From Actinomycetes bacterium (GTDB lineage: Bacteria; Actinomycetota; Actinomycetes; Propionibacteriales; Nocardioidaceae), in NCBI GenBank assembly GCA_023415395.1, contig JAEZKN010000240.1, positions 1 to 6,584 on the forward strand: a stretch of 6,584 bases of DNA, in the 5' to 3' direction. How positions within the stretch are numbered: the stretch's first letter is position 1; the number at the start of each line of letters is the position of its first letter. The position numbers and the translations under genes were made by a program. Below are positions 5,883 through 6,584 of the stretch, piece after piece. The notes under the pieces were generated by a model. The model had not been told where the DNA came from, searched no databases, and was given only the letters and a program-made list of their open reading frames with translations.

Positions 5883-6584
5883 ATGCCTGCACGTGCATAC
5901 CCGCGCCGCCTCACGGCTGCGGTCGCGGCGCTCGCCGTCCTGCTGCCCACCGGCTCCGTCGCGGCCCCGGCGGCTCCGGCAGCGGCGGAGGCCGGCGACG
6001 GCTACGACGTCGACCACTACAACGTCCGGCTGAAGTACGTCCCGCGCACCGAGCGGTTCCGAGGGCGCGTCTGGATCCGGGCGCACGCCACGCAGGCCCT
6101 CGAGCGCCTCACGCTCGACTCCCGTGTCGCCGTCTCGCAGGTCCGGGTCAACGGTCAGCCCGCGACCTTCCGGCAGCGGCACGGTGCGCTGGTCGTGACG
6201 CCGCGCTCGGCCCTGCGTGCCGGCCAGGCGGTCACGGTGAAGGCGCTCTACGCAGGCTCAGCACGCCGCTGGCAGCCGACCGCTGACGGCGTCCTGGCGC
6301 TTCAGCCGACCCGCGTCCACCCCGTGCACCTCACCCCGGCGGACAAGGCGACCTACGACGTCAGTGTCCGCGTCCCGCGCGGCGTGGAGGTGGTGAGCAA
6401 CGGTCTCTTCCTGGGCACCCGCCCGAGCCACCGGCAACGGCTCTGGCACTGGCGCACCTCGGACCCGATGGCGCCGCAGCGGTCGTTCGTCGCCGTGGGG
6501 GAGTACGACCTGACGCGCGGCCGGACCGACGGCCACCCGGTCGTCGTGGCGGTCCCGTCGCGGCAACGGCGCGCGGGCCGGGCC
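5883..6584 (+). CDS. Secreted M1-family (aminopeptidase N-like) metallopeptidase, N-terminal part only
   Basis: The first 234 residues are visible and the frame runs through the right edge. Residues 1-27 or so form a signal peptide (ARAYPRRL, then an Ala/Val/Leu core, SVA-A cleavage). An alanine/proline spacer follows, then the M1 N-terminal beta domain: YDVDHYNVRLKYVP (41-54), FRGRVWIRAHATQALERLTL (59-78), VRVNGQPA (87-94), ADKATYDVSVRVPRGVEVVS (153-172), SNGLFLG (172-178), LWHWRTSDPMAP (187-198) and FVAVGEYDL (202-210). These match the order seen in actinobacterial exported M1 peptidases. The usual substrate-proximal segment ahead of DKATY (GA..WFP.ND.P in typical members) is divergent here, reading ALQPTRVHPVHLTP. 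The GAMEN exopeptidase motif and the zinc-binding HEXXH would lie beyond the window, so activity cannot be judged. Neither twin-arginine export nor a lipobox is seen. Confidence 0.85.
   Translation, partial: MPARAYPRRLTAAVAALAVLLPTGSVAAPAAPAAAEAGDGYDVDHYNVRLKYVPRTERFRGRVWIRAHATQALERLTLDSRVAVSQVRVNGQPATFRQRHGALVVTPRSALRAGQAVTVKALYAGSARRWQPTADGVLALQPTRVHPVHLTPADKATYDVSVRVPRGVEVVSNGLFLGTRPSHRQRLWHWRTSDPMAPQRSFVAVGEYDLTRGRTDGHPVVVAVPSRQRRAGRA

Noticed and set aside
5275..5950. Minus-strand open frames opposite the unknown membrane protein and M1 start
   Set aside because: They are Arg/Pro/Ala-rich shadows without ribosome sites. The plus strand has overlapping operon structure and a signal peptide.
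5883..5990. Twin-arginine (Tat) signal on the M1-like protein
   Set aside because: The arginine pair is followed by LTAAV and lacks the usual twin-arginine consensus, so a Sec signal is more likely.
1..6584. CRISPR array, tRNA, rRNA or insertion sequence
   Set aside because: No regularly spaced direct repeats, no recognisable tRNA or rRNA segments and no transposase or terminal inverted repeats of IS type were seen. The only repeats are the palindromes at 2222-2319.

Overview
The window reads as chromosomal DNA from a high-GC actinomycete. Most of it has strong G/C bias at third codon positions (one sampled line in the 4621-4680 region is 44/60 GC). It uses GTG as well as ATG starts and encodes secreted proteins with actinobacterial-style signal peptides. 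The intergenic palindromes at 2222-2320 resemble dispersed repeats I associate with Nocardioides and relatives. Nocardioidaceae is therefore the best guess, but this is inference.

Layout. (i) 1-2117, minus strand: a two-gene nucleic-acid-defence block. A 614-residue DUF262 + DUF1524/HNH protein (single-chain GmrSD-like, Type IV restriction type) is transcribed first. A Vsr-family very-short-patch-repair endonuclease follows after a 51-bp gap and is cut off by the left window edge. This block is visibly less GC-rich than the rest (34/60 in the line 1261-1320), which suggests acquired DNA. (ii) 2118-2326: a non-coding junction. It holds a probable promoter and RBS for the DUF262 gene, a strong 13-bp-arm hairpin and two adjacent palindromic repeats. 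(iii) 2327-3859, minus strand: a secreted subtilisin-like S8 serine protease with an intact catalytic triad. (iv) 3860-3976: a 117-bp divergent intergenic region with a small palindrome and a leader hairpin. (v) 3977-5789, plus strand: a two-gene operon with an 8-nt gene overlap. It encodes a PLP-dependent class V aminotransferase (cysteine desulfurase-like, without the usual catalytic cysteine loop) and a 203-residue unrecognised protein with a soluble N-terminal part and C-terminal membrane segments. (vi) 5883 to the right edge, plus strand: the start of a secreted M1-family (aminopeptidase N-like) protein. It has a signal peptide and an N-terminal beta domain, with the catalytic domain outside the window.

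Working together. The left block is probably an anti-phage or genome-maintenance module: a modification-dependent nuclease next to a mismatch endonuclease normally associated with 5-methylcytosine methylation. Its remaining partners, perhaps a Dcm-type methyltransferase, would lie to the left. The right part looks like ordinary chromosome: two exported peptidases flank a small PLP-enzyme/membrane-protein operon, with no obvious functional link to the defence block.
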